In this document: positions 45,110-54,312 of the stretch, piece after piece
Numbering within the stretch: the stretch's first letter is position 1
Layout: the number at the start of each line of letters is the position of its first letter
NCBI RefSeq assembly: GCF_025574485.1
Contig: NZ_JAOBPO010000003.1
Coordinates: 597,867-661,866 of the forward strand
DNA: 64,000 nucleotides
Direction: 5' to 3'
Source of the DNA: Kordiimonas aquimaris
Lineage (GTDB): Bacteria; Pseudomonadota; Alphaproteobacteria; Sphingomonadales; Kordiimonadaceae
Position numbers and translations under genes: made by a program
The notes under the pieces: generated by a model
Database searches by the model: none
The model's input: the letters and a program-made list of their open reading frames with translations, nothing else
Told to the model about the DNA's origin: nothing

Positions 45110-45385
45110 ATGTCCGATGAAACAGCAGAAATTCTTGCCCTGAAAGCTGTTGCATTCATTGTTCAGAATGATGAACTAAGAGATCGCTTCATGACTCTTT
45201 CAGGCATAGATGAAAGCATGATCAAAAACGCCGTGCAGGACAGAGTGTTTTTAATAAGCGTTCTGGAGTTTTTTGTTAACTTTGAACCTGATCTTATTGC
45301 TTTTGCCGAGAATGAAGACATAGCACCAGAATCTGTCACTGGCGCATGGCGTGCTCTTGGTGGCGGCGTTGGGCAAGACTGGTAA
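45110..45385 (+). CDS. DUF3572 protein
   Basis: This 91-residue protein reads MSDETAEILALKAVAFIVQND ... RFMTLSGID ... VLEFFVNFEPDLIAFAENEDI ... WRALGGGVGQDW. It matches DUF3572, an alphaproteobacterial helical family of unknown function found next to divK. The ATG at 45110 has AGGA nine bases upstream and is preferred over an upstream in-frame start at 45056. It is divergent from divK and followed nine bases later by the HAD-like gene. The conserved site suggests a cell-cycle or DNA link, but nothing in the sequence says what it does. Confidence 0.85.
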   Translation: MSDETAEILALKAVAFIVQNDELRDRFMTLSGIDESMIKNAVQDRVFLISVLEFFVNFEPDLIAFAENEDIAPESVTGAWRALGGGVGQDW

Positions 45386-45394
45386 ATTATTGCA

Positions 45395-46036
45395 ATGACC
45401 GAAGACACTGAAGTTACCCTCCCTGATTTTTCACCACATCGTCCTATTTTGTTGGTTGATGCTGACGAAGTATTATTAAAATTTATTCAGCACCTTGAAC
45501 TTCATCTTGAGTCTGAAGGCTATGTATTGAACCTAGAGACCTTTCAGCTAGCCGGAAACATTCGGGAGATAGAAAACCAGGCAGCGGCTGATCAGGAAAC
45601 AGTAAAATATCTTATTGCATCTTTTTTTGACAAACACGTAGATACGGTGCCGGCAATTGACCACGCCGCAGAGGCATTACAGCAATTATCTACTGTTTTT
45701 CAAATTGCAGTCTTGACTAATATACCTCACAAGCACCGCGTAAGACGCCAAAACAATTTACATTCTCATGGCTTCAATTATCCTGTTATCGCCAACAGTG
45801 GCGGTAAAGGCCCAACCATAAAAAAAATACAGCAAGAAACGTCACAAACCATTGTTTTTGTTGATGACCTTCCGCCACAACTAAGCTCGGTCGCGACACA
45901 TGCACCAGATACGTATCTTGTTCATTTTGTGGGCGATCCACGGCTCGCTAAACTCATTAACAAAGCACCAGATGCCCATGTTCGAATTGATGATTGGCGC
46001 GAGCTAAAAGCGCATTTGATTGACTATATCAAATAA
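45395..46036 (+). CDS. HAD-superfamily hydrolase-like protein
   Basis: This 213-residue protein has HAD motifs: ILLVDADEVLLKF with D22 and D24 (motif I), IAVLTNIPHKHR (motif II Thr), the Lys of NSGGKGPTIKKI (motif III) and TIVFVDDLPPQLSSV (motif IV). The Asp-x-Asp layout predicts phosphatase activity, with the cap in the helical region at about 35-90. Substrate unknown. It lies between DUF3572 and dinB on the same strand and could be in one operon with both. Family assignment is firm; the role is not. Confidence 0.83.
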   Translation: MTEDTEVTLPDFSPHRPILLVDADEVLLKFIQHLELHLESEGYVLNLETFQLAGNIREIENQAAADQETVKYLIASFFDKHVDTVPAIDHAAEALQQLSTVFQIAVLTNIPHKHRVRRQNNLHSHGFNYPVIANSGGKGPTIKKIQQETSQTIVFVDDLPPQLSSVATHAPDTYLVHFVGDPRLAKLINKAPDAHVRIDDWRELKAHLIDYIK

Positions 46037-46088
46037 TGCGCGATCACAGTATTATGGATAATAAATCTTCGTCTGTAAGAGCGGCAAT

Positions 46089-47423
46089 ATGGTTGATAAC
46101 GCCAACATACCCAAAACAACGCTGTGTCGTACCTGCGCTTCAGTTTTTGAACTGAGCGCAGAAGCAAAGCTGCGTGGCTGTCACAACTGCGGGCGCTCAC
46201 GATTAGTCAGTCATTCTGAGCTTCTGGATTTGTCGATAGCCCACGTAGACTGCGATTCTTTTTACGCTTCTGTTGAAAAAAAGGAAGACCCAACACTTTC
46301 CAACAAACCGCTTATCATCGGCGGGGAACACAGAGGCGTTGTATCCACTGCATGTTATATTGCACGCATGAGCGGCGTACGATCAGCCATGCCGATGTAT
46401 AAAGCTAAAAAGCTATGTCCAGATGCTGTTATTCTGCGCCCAAATATGCGCCTATATCAAAGTGTAAGCAGAGATATCCGGGCAAAGTTTGAAGCTTTAA
46501 CCCCTCTTGTAGAACCTCTTTCCATTGATGAAGCCTTCCTTGACCTAAGCGGAACCCAGCGCTTACATGGTCACTCACCTGCAGCAATGCTCGCGATGCT
46601 CGCAAACGATATTGAAAAGGACATCGGCGTAACAATTTCCGTTGGCTTGGCGCCTAATAAGTTTCTTGCAAAACTAGCTTCTGATTGGGAAAAGCCTCGC
46701 GGCTTTAAAGTCATTGGTGAACATGACATGCATGAAACCCTCGGCGCACTGCCTATAACTCGCATATATGGTATCGGGAAAAAAGCAGCCGAAAAATTAC
46801 GCAAAGACGGACTAACGGAAATCCACCAACTACAAAGCATGGACGAAGCCACACTGATGCGACGTTACGGTGAAATCGGGCAACGTTTATTTCGTTTATC
46901 ACGCGGGATTGATGTTAGGTCAGTAACATCATCAGGAAAGGCTAAGAGTATCTCAAGCGAGCGTACACTGGAGCGCGATTTAGCAAATTATCCAGAATTG
47001 GAGGATAAATTATGGTCACTCGCAGAGAATGTATCAGCTGATTTGAAACGTAAAAACATGGCTGGCATAACACTGACATTGAAGCTGAAGACCAGCATGC
47101 ACCGTATTATTACACGTTCCCGCACTCTAGAATCACCGACACAATTGGCCGAGACAATCTTTGAGGTCGGGCAGGATTTGTTGCGGCCAATGATCGATGG
47201 AACACCGTATCGACTAATAGGCATGGGGGTTAGCCAATTTCGCCCTTTAACCGAAGCCGATCAACCGGACCTTATTGAACCAAAACGGACTAAACGCGCA
47301 AATGCGGAAAAAGCCATGGACAAGCTTAAAGGTCGGTACGGCCTCCACTCGGTTCACAAAGGGCGCACATTAAAACCTCAGGGAAAAACTGCTGAAACCA
47401 AAAAGGCGGCAAAAAAAGCCTAG
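46089..47423 (+). CDS. dinB: DNA polymerase IV (DinB) with N-terminal zinc-finger-like segment
   Basis: DinB is a Y-family translesion polymerase. In this 444-residue protein the catalytic core is DLSIAHVDCDSFYASVEK (D54), VVSTACYIARMSGVRSAMPM and PLSIDEAFLDLSG; the thumb has GIGKKAAEKLRKDG, and the little-finger domain follows to about 395, with a basic tail. The first 40 residues add a CxxC pair set (C13, C16, C31, C34), a likely zinc site seen in alphaproteobacterial DinB. A beta-clamp-binding motif is not obvious; the tail region IGMGVSQFRPL could serve. The start has AAGAG upstream. Confidence 0.94.
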   Translation: MVDNANIPKTTLCRTCASVFELSAEAKLRGCHNCGRSRLVSHSELLDLSIAHVDCDSFYASVEKKEDPTLSNKPLIIGGEHRGVVSTACYIARMSGVRSAMPMYKAKKLCPDAVILRPNMRLYQSVSRDIRAKFEALTPLVEPLSIDEAFLDLSGTQRLHGHSPAAMLAMLANDIEKDIGVTISVGLAPNKFLAKLASDWEKPRGFKVIGEHDMHETLGALPITRIYGIGKKAAEKLRKDGLTEIHQLQSMDEATLMRRYGEIGQRLFRLSRGIDVRSVTSSGKAKSISSERTLERDLANYPELEDKLWSLAENVSADLKRKNMAGITLTLKLKTSMHRIITRSRTLESPTQLAETIFEVGQDLLRPMIDGTPYRLIGMGVSQFRPLTEADQPDLIEPKRTKRANAEKAMDKLKGRYGLHSVHKGRTLKPQGKTAETKKAAKKA

Positions 47424-47554
47424 CATAATTGCCTACCGGCAAATTTTTCCGACAAAGCAGCTTCAGAAATCAAGCGCTTTACACAGCAAATCACATCTGA
47501 AAGTGGCATACGACTTGCTACTTCACTCTGAATAACAGTGGACGGAGCCCCCAA

Positions 47555-48256
47555 ATGATTGAACAGACTCAAGGTATTAAGAGTACCAAAGCTGACATCA
47601 ACCCATACGTTAGTACACTAGCCGGCAAACTGATGCGAACAGCAGCTGATGCAGAAATGAAGTTCGATAGTAATGGTTGGCAACTCATCACTGAAGTCTT
47701 GAGTTACGCAGCCGCCGCAGAGCAACGCATGTGTGAGCAGCAGGAACGTATTTCCTACCTTGAGCAATTATCAGTTACAGATGAATTGACCGGCATTCCA
47801 AACCGCCGCGGTTTAAGATTGTCACTTGGTCAAACACTAGCTGCCGCAGCCAGGCACCGCGAAACAGGCGTTCTCGGGTTTATTGACCTTGATCGCTTCA
47901 AAGAAATTAACGACCTTAATGGGCACATGGCTGGAGATGCTGTTCTTCGCTTTGTCGCTAAAAGGTTGAAAGCAGATGTGCGTCCAACTGACATTGTTGC
48001 GCGCATTGCCGGTGATGAATTTGCGGTTGTGTTAACACGTTGTTCTGCTGAGCTAGGGCAAAAGCGTATTCTGAAACTACAGAACGATATTAATGGTAGT
48101 ATCGTGAACTACGCAGGCAAACACATAGAAGTGAACTGTTCTGTAGGCACAACTGAATTTGACGGTAAGAGCGACCCTGCTCTTTTGATCGAAAACGCTG
48201 ATAAATCAATGTATGAAGATAAACAAAATCGACAGCATGAGTTACGCTCTGCCTAA
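47555..48256 (+). CDS. Small soluble GGDEF-family protein with AGDEF loop and inhibitory site
   Basis: This 233-residue protein has a helical N-terminus (about 1-80, LMRTAADAEMKFDSNGWQLITEVLSYAAAAEQR) and a GGDEF domain from TDELTGIPNRRGL. The loop is RIAGDEFAVVL: the first Gly is Ala, a variant known to retain activity in some cyclases. RPTD before the loop is an intact inhibitory RxxD site. No membrane helix is present, so a cytosolic cyclase is expected. It has its own ribosome-binding site GGAG and a terminator after it. The N-terminal region is not a family I know. Confidence 0.88.
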   Translation: MIEQTQGIKSTKADINPYVSTLAGKLMRTAADAEMKFDSNGWQLITEVLSYAAAAEQRMCEQQERISYLEQLSVTDELTGIPNRRGLRLSLGQTLAAAARHRETGVLGFIDLDRFKEINDLNGHMAGDAVLRFVAKRLKADVRPTDIVARIAGDEFAVVLTRCSAELGQKRILKLQNDINGSIVNYAGKHIEVNCSVGTTEFDGKSDPALLIENADKSMYEDKQNRQHELRSA

Positions 48257-48288
48257 TACATATTGTGATACCAAAGACACACCAAATG

Positions 48289-48313
48289 AAAAGGGGCTTA
48301 TAGCCTCTTTTTT
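48289..48313 (+). terminator. Rho-independent terminator of the AGDEF gene
   Basis: A stem AAAAGGGGC / GCCTCTTTT (one G-T pair) with a TTATA loop is followed by T, after the AGDEF gene. Confidence 0.8.
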
Positions 48314-48367
48314 ATTACATGCTGCTTTGGTATATCCTTTCTAGGGGTATTGTGTTTAGGGAATATT

Positions 48368-48829
48368 ATGTCAGTTGAAAAACGCCTTGCTGAGCTTGGT
48401 ATCAAGTTACCGGAACCTGTTGCGCCAGTTGCCAACTATGTTCCTTTCGTCATCTTTGGTAATATGGTGAGTATATCCGGGCAAGTGCCCTTTGTAGACG
48501 GAAAGCCAGCTTACACTGGTACTGTTGGGGACGATGTCAGTATGGACGATGCATGCGCTGCTGCACGCTTATGCGGCATCAACCTGATAGCGCAAATGAA
48601 TGCCGCATGTGGCGGTGACCTCAACAAAGTTAAGCGCATCGTTAAATTAGGTGGTTTTGTAAGCTCCAAAAACGGATTTGGGCAACAGCCTATTGTTATT
48701 AATGCCGCAAGTGATCTGATGGTTGAAGTATTTGGCGACAAAGGTCGCCATAGCAGATCCGCTGTCGGCGTCAGCAGTTTACCGCTCAATGTGCCCGTTG
48801 AGATTGATGCCTTCATTGAGTTGGAATAA
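48368..48829 (+). CDS. RidA/YjgF-family protein
   Basis: RidA proteins hydrolyse reactive enamine and imine intermediates. The 153-residue protein matches the long RidA type (about 150 residues), with MSVEKRLAELGIKLPEPVAPVANYVPFV, ISGQVPF, AARLCGINLIAQMN, VKLGGFVSS, ASDLMVEVFGDKGRHSRSAVGVSSLP and a final PVEIDAFIEL. The ATG at 48368 has AGGGAA upstream. It precedes the glycerophosphodiesterase gene by three bases; both pair in many alphaproteobacteria, though no shared pathway is clear. The typical catalytic Arg fits HSRSAVGV. Confidence 0.9.
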   Translation: MSVEKRLAELGIKLPEPVAPVANYVPFVIFGNMVSISGQVPFVDGKPAYTGTVGDDVSMDDACAAARLCGINLIAQMNAACGGDLNKVKRIVKLGGFVSSKNGFGQQPIVINAASDLMVEVFGDKGRHSRSAVGVSSLPLNVPVEIDAFIELE

Positions 48830-48832
48830 CTG

Positions 48833-49591
48833 ATGGGGCAAATAGATAAGGCAATTGGTGACCGTACCTTTGGATGGTTAACCAAAAAAAACATTGCACA
48901 CAGAGGGCTACATCAAGCAGGCACTGCCAGAGAAGAAAACACTCTCGCCGCAGTAAGTGCTGCGATTGAAGCCGGTTTTGCCGTAGAAGTTGATGTCCGT
49001 GCTACCGTGGACGGCATTATCGTCGCCTTCCACGATGAAACACTTGACCGCATGACTGATGGTAATGGCGAAGTTGACAAACTTGGCTTTGCTCAAATGC
49101 AAAAGTTTCTCATTGGTAATTCTGGCAAACCAATGCCAAGTCTACCTGATGTAATGGAAATTGTTGATACAAAAGCACCCATTTTTGTAGAAATCAAAAC
49201 ATCAAAAAAGACAGATATCCAAGTGTTGTGTGCTGGCGTGCGTCATTGCTTTGAAGGATATAGAGGTGAAATCGCTGTAATGAGCTTTGATCCCCGCGTT
49301 ATTTCATGGTTCAAGGCTTATATGCCTAACTATCCGCGTGGCCTGGTAGTAGGAAGGGAATCACTTTTAAGCTGGCGCAATCGTACCGCATTAACATTAT
49401 GGCTAGGTCGGCTAAAACCAGATTTTCTTGCTTGTGATATAAACCTTCTACCGAATGGTCTCTGTTCTCGCTGGCGTAAACGCGGCAAACCATTGCTGAC
49501 ATGGACGGTCAAAGACAAACAATTGGAAAAAATTGCTAGAGATCATGCTGATGCATTGATATTTGAAGCACCAGCTGTCGTGGGAGAATAG
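48833..49591 (+). CDS. ugpQ: Glycerophosphodiester phosphodiesterase
   Basis: This 252-residue enzyme hydrolyses glycerophosphodiesters to glycerol 3-phosphate and an alcohol. The N-terminus has HRGLHQAG and EENTLAAVSAAIEAGFAVEVDVRAT, the metal-binding EVDVR, and FHDETLDRMTDGNGEV; FVEIKTSKKTD, VMSFDPRVISWFKAYMP and PLLTWTVKD complete the TIM-barrel core. No signal peptide is visible, so it is probably cytosolic. It lies three bases after the RidA-like gene and 47 before the FemAB-like gene. The symbol follows the family only. Confidence 0.9.
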   Translation: MGQIDKAIGDRTFGWLTKKNIAHRGLHQAGTAREENTLAAVSAAIEAGFAVEVDVRATVDGIIVAFHDETLDRMTDGNGEVDKLGFAQMQKFLIGNSGKPMPSLPDVMEIVDTKAPIFVEIKTSKKTDIQVLCAGVRHCFEGYRGEIAVMSFDPRVISWFKAYMPNYPRGLVVGRESLLSWRNRTALTLWLGRLKPDFLACDINLLPNGLCSRWRKRGKPLLTWTVKDKQLEKIARDHADALIFEAPAVVGE

Positions 49592-49638
49592 GCTGTATTA
49601 ATGCTTTATCTTCAGACGTATAAAATACAGGAAAATAC

Positions 49639-50814
49639 GTGATAGCACTTGAGAACTTGCATATTTCTTTTGTGCAATCACTCGAAGAAATAACCGCTTC
49701 AGAATGGGATATGTGCAACACAACGCATAACCCGTTTACCTCATATGCTTTTTTACATGCACTTGAGCAATCTAACAGTGTTGGAGACAGTACAGGTTGG
49801 TCCCCGTACCACATGATCATACGCAGCAGCGAAACCGTTGACGCAACAATCGCAGCATGCATGCCTATGTATTTGAAAGGGCATTCTTACGGCGAATATG
49901 TCTTCGACCATGGCTGGGCGGATGCATATGAAAGAGCTGGTGGTCAATATTATCCTAAATTGCAATCCTGTGCCCCTTTCACACCGGCAACAGGACAACG
50001 GCTACTGATCAATAATAATTGCGCACCAGAACACCATGAGGCACTTAAGTCCGCCCTTTTAGGTGGGCTACAACAAATAACGCAGAAGCTTGGCCTATCA
50101 TCGGCGCACTTAACATTTGTTCCTGAAGATGAAGCAATAACTGCAGAACAAAACGGTTTCCTCATAAGACACGACCAACAATTCCATTGGTACAATCGAG
50201 ATTATGAATCATTTGAATCATTCCTTGCTCAGCTTTCCTCGCGCAAGCGAAAACAAATAAAAAAAGAACGCCGTACCGTACATGAAACGGACATCCAGAT
50301 TGAAACCATTACAGGCCAGGAAATCAATGAAGCTCACTGGGATGCATTCTACGAATTCTACATTGATACTGGCGCGCGCAAATGGGGTCAGCCATATCTT
50401 ACGCGCTCTTTTTTCAGCGCAATTGGCAAAGCAATGCCTGATAAAATTGTTCTTTTCCTATGCAAACGCGCTGACCGCTACATTGCAGGCGCGCTAAACT
50501 TCCTCGGACCAGATACAATTTATGGACGCCAATGGGGCTGCATAGAAGATCATCCGTACCTACACTTCGAAACATGCTATTACCGCGCCATTGAATACGC
50601 TATTAAACATAAATTAAGGCATGTAGAAGCAGGCGCACAAGGAGCGCACAAACTTGCACGCGGATATGAACCAGTGCGTACATTCAGCGCTCATTACATT
50701 CAAAATGACAGTTTTCAGACTGCGGTAGCTCATTTCCTCGAACAAGAACGCGAAGGTATTGCTGGTGAAATCAATTATTTGAGCACCAAAACACCATTCA
50801 AAAAAGACACCTAA
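49639..50814 (+). CDS. FemAB-like (DUF482/PF04339) protein
   Basis: This 391-residue protein matches the DUF482 'peptidoglycan biosynthesis/recognition' group of GNAT-like fold: WDMCNTTHNPFTSYAFLHALEQ, MPMYLKGHSYGEYVFDHGWADAYERAGG, YYPKLQSCAPFTPATGQR, then LSSRKRKQIKKERRTV, KWGQPYLTRSFF, and YRAIEYAIKHKLRHVEAGAQGAHKLARGYEP. Its substrate is unknown; some family members are suspected aminoacyl-tRNA-dependent transferases. The GTG start has ACAGGAAAAT upstream. It overlaps the GNAT gene at 50811 by four bases, tail to tail. Confidence 0.87.
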   Translation: MIALENLHISFVQSLEEITASEWDMCNTTHNPFTSYAFLHALEQSNSVGDSTGWSPYHMIIRSSETVDATIAACMPMYLKGHSYGEYVFDHGWADAYERAGGQYYPKLQSCAPFTPATGQRLLINNNCAPEHHEALKSALLGGLQQITQKLGLSSAHLTFVPEDEAITAEQNGFLIRHDQQFHWYNRDYESFESFLAQLSSRKRKQIKKERRTVHETDIQIETITGQEINEAHWDAFYEFYIDTGARKWGQPYLTRSFFSAIGKAMPDKIVLFLCKRADRYIAGALNFLGPDTIYGRQWGCIEDHPYLHFETCYYRAIEYAIKHKLRHVEAGAQGAHKLARGYEPVRTFSAHYIQNDSFQTAVAHFLEQEREGIAGEINYLSTKTPFKKDT

Positions 50815-51359
50815 GCCAAAAACAGTGAGTCTGGTTTAATGCGATATAAAACATGTCGCTTCAGTGAACTATCATCCGGCACCTCTGGGTGATCAAAGTC
50901 ATGTTGTGGCTCATGAACCATGCCAATTTTTTCCATGACACGGCGTGATGAAAGATTGTTTTCTGTTGTAAACGAAACAACATGCTTTGCTTTTAGCGCT
51001 GAGAAAGCATAAGCAAGACATGCACGAGCTCCTTCAGGCGCTAGCCCTCTTCCCCAGTATTCTTTAGCTAAACGCCAACCAATTTCCAGAGAACCAGCGT
51101 AAGGAATATCTTCGTGTACGTATTCCATGCCAATAAAGCCAACAAATTCATGGCTTTCAATTAACTCTGCGGCCCAGAAACATACCCCATGCTTCTCTTG
51201 ATGCGCTATACGTTTATCAACGCTTGCGTTACTGACACTTGCTGGCTGTAGAGCCGGAAAATAGCGCATAACGTCTGGGTCAGTGTTGATTTCTGTAAAT
51301 GCCTGACGATCTTCATCTCGCCAAGTACGCAGTATCAATCTATCAGTAATTATCTGCAT
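50811..51359 (-). CDS. RimJ/RimL-type GNAT acetyltransferase
   Basis: This 182-residue protein opens MQIITDRLILRTWRDEDRQAF and has DPDVMRYFPAL, EFVGFIGM, YAGSLEIGWRLAKEYWGRGLAPEGARACLAYAF (the acetyl-CoA loop) and NLSSRRVMEKIGM, the pattern of protein or small-molecule acetyltransferases of the RimJ/RimL type. Substrate unknown. It is a separate gene, tail to tail with the FemAB-like gene and 42 bases downstream of clpA on the same strand. Confidence 0.87.
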   Translation of the reverse strand: MQIITDRLILRTWRDEDRQAFTEINTDPDVMRYFPALQPASVSNASVDKRIAHQEKHGVCFWAAELIESHEFVGFIGMEYVHEDIPYAGSLEIGWRLAKEYWGRGLAPEGARACLAYAFSALKAKHVVSFTTENNLSSRRVMEKIGMVHEPQHDFDHPEVPDDSSLKRHVLYRIKPDSLFLA

Positions 51360-51401
51360 TATTTACACTCCAACCATCCAAATAATGTTACTGGAGTATC
51401 G

Positions 51402-53783
51402 TCATTTTTTAGTTGTTGGTACAGACGCCTTCACTGTTTTCTTTTTAACAGATGCTTTTGTCTTAAGCTTACCAACCGCTTCAGATTTTGTTGCCGCTTT
51501 AGGTGCATGCGGCGTTATCTCGAAAGCAAGTTTATCATCTTTCAATTTAACAATAACTTCACCACCTTTGGCCAATTTTCCGAACAAAAGCTCGTCTGCA
51601 AGCGGTGTTTTAATATTTTCCTGAATAACGCGAGACAATGGTCGTGCACCAAAGGCACGGTCATACCCTTTTTCAGCGAGCCATGCTTTTGCTGCCTCAT
51701 CAAGTGAGATTTCGACACCGCGATCAACCAATTGTAACTCAAGCTGCAAAACAAACTTTTCCACAACCATCGCCACCACTTCTGGCGGCAAGAAACCAAA
51801 GTTCACTACTGAATCTAAACGGTTTCTGAACTCTGGGCTGAACATCTGCTTGATAGCGTCATCGCTAGCATGCTCGTTCGTGCTGCGCCCAAAGCCAATC
51901 GCGGATTTAGACAAGTCCTTTGCCCCAGCGTTTGTTGTCATAATTAAAATGACATTCCGGAAATCAATTTTCTTACCGTTATGGTCCGTCAGTGTACCGT
52001 TATCCATAACTTGCAACAAAACATTGAATAGATCAGGGTGTGCTTTCTCAATTTCATCCAGCAATAAAACGCAGTGTGGGTGCTGATCCACGGCATCAGT
52101 CAGCAAGCCACCTTGGTCAAAGCCAACATAACCTGGTGGTGCACCGATAAGGCGAGAAATCGCGTGGCGCTCCATATACTCAGACATATCAAACCTGTGC
52201 AACTCCACGCCGAGCAACCCTGAAAGCTGACGTGCTACCTCAGTTTTGCCGACACCCGTAGGGCCAGCAAAAAGATATGAACCGATGGGTTTGTTAGGTT
52301 CACGCAAGCCTGCACGTGACAATTTGATAGATGCAGACAGCGCTTCAATTGCTTTATCTTGCCCAAACACGACACGCTTAAGGTCATCCTCCAGCGTGAA
52401 CATTACACGGCTTTCATCGCGTGTTACTGTTTTAGGCGGTATACGTGCAATTTTTGCTACAACAGCTTCAACATCTTTAACACTAATCGTTTTTTTACGC
52501 TTGGACGCAGGTAGCAGCATCTGAGCCGCACCCGTTTCATCAATCACATCAATCGCTTTATCAGGCAATTTTCGATCGGTGATGTAACGGTCTGAAAGCT
52601 CAACTGCCGTCTTAATTGCATCGTGAGTGTAGCGCACATTATGATGTTCCTCATAATATGGCTTAAGCCCTTTCAGAATTTTAACGGTGTCAGGTACGGT
52701 TGGCTCATTGACATCAATTTTCTGGAAGCGTCGCAGTAAAGCACGGTCTTTTTCAAAATGGCTTCGAAACTCTTTATAGGTTGTCGACCCCATGCACCGC
52801 AGGGAGCCATTAGCAAGCGCTGGCTTTAACAGGTTAGATGCATCCATCGCACCGCCTGATGTGGCACCTGCCCCAATTACCGTATGTATTTCATCAATGA
52901 AAAGAATGGCTTGATCAATTCTCTCAATTTCTTTGATGACGCCTTTCAAGCGTTCTTCAAAGTCACCGCGGTAGCGTGTTCCGGCAAGCAAAGCTCCCAT
53001 ATCCAGTGAATAAATAACGGCTGGCGCTAACACATCCGGCACATCATTCTCAACAATTCGTCGAGCAAGGCCTTCTGCAATAGCAGTTTTACCAACACCC
53101 GGGTCTCCAACCAACAATGGATTATTCTTGGAGCGTCTGCATAAAATCTGAACCGTACGCTCTAGCTCATCGGCACGGCCAATTAGCGGGTCAATACTAC
53201 CTGATTGTGCTTTCTCATTCAGATTGACACAATAAGCGTCAAGCGCTTTGTTTTTCTTGGACGATGGTTCGTCTTCCGAACCCTCCAGGTCGTCAGCGGC
53301 TTCATCAGCACCTTCAACTCGTTTGGCCTCACCAAGTTCAGGCACTTTTGCAATACCATGAGAAATGTAGCTAACCGCATCCAGCCGTGTCATATCCTGA
53401 CTTTGCAAGAAGTAAACGGCATGGCTTTCCCGCTCCGAGAACAAGGCAACCAAAAGGTTTGCTCCTGTCATTTCCTCACGACCTGATGATTGGACATGCA
53501 ACAAGGCACGCTGCACAACACGCTGAAAGCCCGCTGTAGGCGTGGCTTCAATACCTTCACCGTCAACAGCAAGGCTTTCCATCTCGTTGTCGAGATACTC
53601 GGTTATCTGTTCACGCAGTTCATCAAGATCAACATCACAAGCATGCATTACGGCTAGTGCTTCAGGGTCATCAAGAAGGGATAGCAATAAGTGCTCAAGC
53701 GTTGCGTACTCATGCGAACGCGTGTTTGCTTCTTTTAGAGCGCGGTGCAGTGTTTCTTCAAGATGCGGTGAAAAGCTAGGCAA
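51402..53783 (-). CDS. clpA: ATP-dependent Clp protease ATP-binding subunit ClpA
   Basis: ClpA is the AAA+ unfoldase that feeds ClpP. The 793-residue protein has an N-terminal repeat domain (about 1-145), first Walker [14 protein letters not shown] and second [14 protein letters not shown], with [16 protein letters not shown] as the second Walker B. A Lys-rich tail of about 30 residues follows. The start is a TTG at 53783 ([16 protein letters not shown]), with AAGGAAG upstream; this N-terminus matches close relatives. clpS lies 87 bases upstream on the same strand. The clpP gene is not in this window. Confidence 0.96.
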   Translation of the reverse strand: MPSFSPHLEETLHRALKEANTRSHEYATLEHLLLSLLDDPEALAVMHACDVDLDELREQITEYLDNEMESLAVDGEGIEATPTAGFQRVVQRALLHVQSSGREEMTGANLLVALFSERESHAVYFLQSQDMTRLDAVSYISHGIAKVPELGEAKRVEGADEAADDLEGSEDEPSSKKNKALDAYCVNLNEKAQSGSIDPLIGRADELERTVQILCRRSKNNPLLVGDPGVGKTAIAEGLARRIVENDVPDVLAPAVIYSLDMGALLAGTRYRGDFEERLKGVIKEIERIDQAILFIDEIHTVIGAGATSGGAMDASNLLKPALANGSLRCMGSTTYKEFRSHFEKDRALLRRFQKIDVNEPTVPDTVKILKGLKPYYEEHHNVRYTHDAIKTAVELSDRYITDRKLPDKAIDVIDETGAAQMLLPASKRKKTISVKDVEAVVAKIARIPPKTVTRDESRVMFTLEDDLKRVVFGQDKAIEALSASIKLSRAGLREPNKPIGSYLFAGPTGVGKTEVARQLSGLLGVELHRFDMSEYMERHAISRLIGAPPGYVGFDQGGLLTDAVDQHPHCVLLLDEIEKAHPDLFNVLLQVMDNGTLTDHNGKKIDFRNVILIMTTNAGAKDLSKSAIGFGRSTNEHASDDAIKQMFSPEFRNRLDSVVNFGFLPPEVVAMVVEKFVLQLELQLVDRGVEISLDEAAKAWLAEKGYDRAFGARPLSRVIQENIKTPLADELLFGKLAKGGEVIVKLKDDKLAFEITPHAPKAATKSEAVGKLKTKASVKKKTVKASVPTTKK

Positions 53784-53870
53784 AACGGCTTCCTTATTTC
53801 GTAGTGGTCATATTTGAAGTCTTGCATGTGCAAGTTATAGAACCAAGTCGCAATTCCATTGATACCTGAT

Positions 53871-54200
53871 CTATTCTTTTTCCAACGTACATTGCAGCGG
53901 ATGTTCATGCTGCTTTGCAAAAGACATCACTTGATTAACTTTGGTCTCTGCAACTTCAAATGTGAAAACGCCGCACACACCTACGCCCTTTTGGTGCACA
54001 TGCAACATAACATCTGTTGCCTGCTCCACGGTCATGCGGAAAAAGCGCTGCAGGATGTGAATGACAAACTCCATCGGTGTGAAGTCATCATTCAACAACA
54101 ATACTTTATACATTGATGGTTTCTTGGTTTTGGTTTCAGGGCGCGTTAGCAGCCCCGTTCCCGTTCCCTTGTCATCATCATTCTTGTCTTTGTCAGACAT
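53871..54200 (-). CDS. clpS: ClpS, adaptor for ClpAP and N-end rule recognition
   Basis: ClpS delivers N-degron proteins to ClpAP. The 109-residue protein has a disordered acidic N-terminus and the core [20 protein letters not shown], with the ND loop that binds substrate N-termini, [24 protein letters not shown] and the end [19 protein letters not shown]. The ATG at 54200 has GGAGG upstream. It precedes clpA, the common order, and is probably cotranscribed. Controlled proteolysis of cell-cycle proteins may be one use in alphaproteobacteria. Confidence 0.94.
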   Translation of the reverse strand: MSDKDKNDDDKGTGTGLLTRPETKTKKPSMYKVLLLNDDFTPMEFVIHILQRFFRMTVEQATDVMLHVHQKGVGVCGVFTFEVAETKVNQVMSFAKQHEHPLQCTLEKE

Positions 54201-54312
54201 TAAACCTCCAAAACACATTCACTTGTAATGTAATACGTATTTCAGCGACTAAAAGGGCAAAAATGCCATCTTCGTATAATCTTACCAAAACGTGAGCATA
54301 ATGTTAATATGC

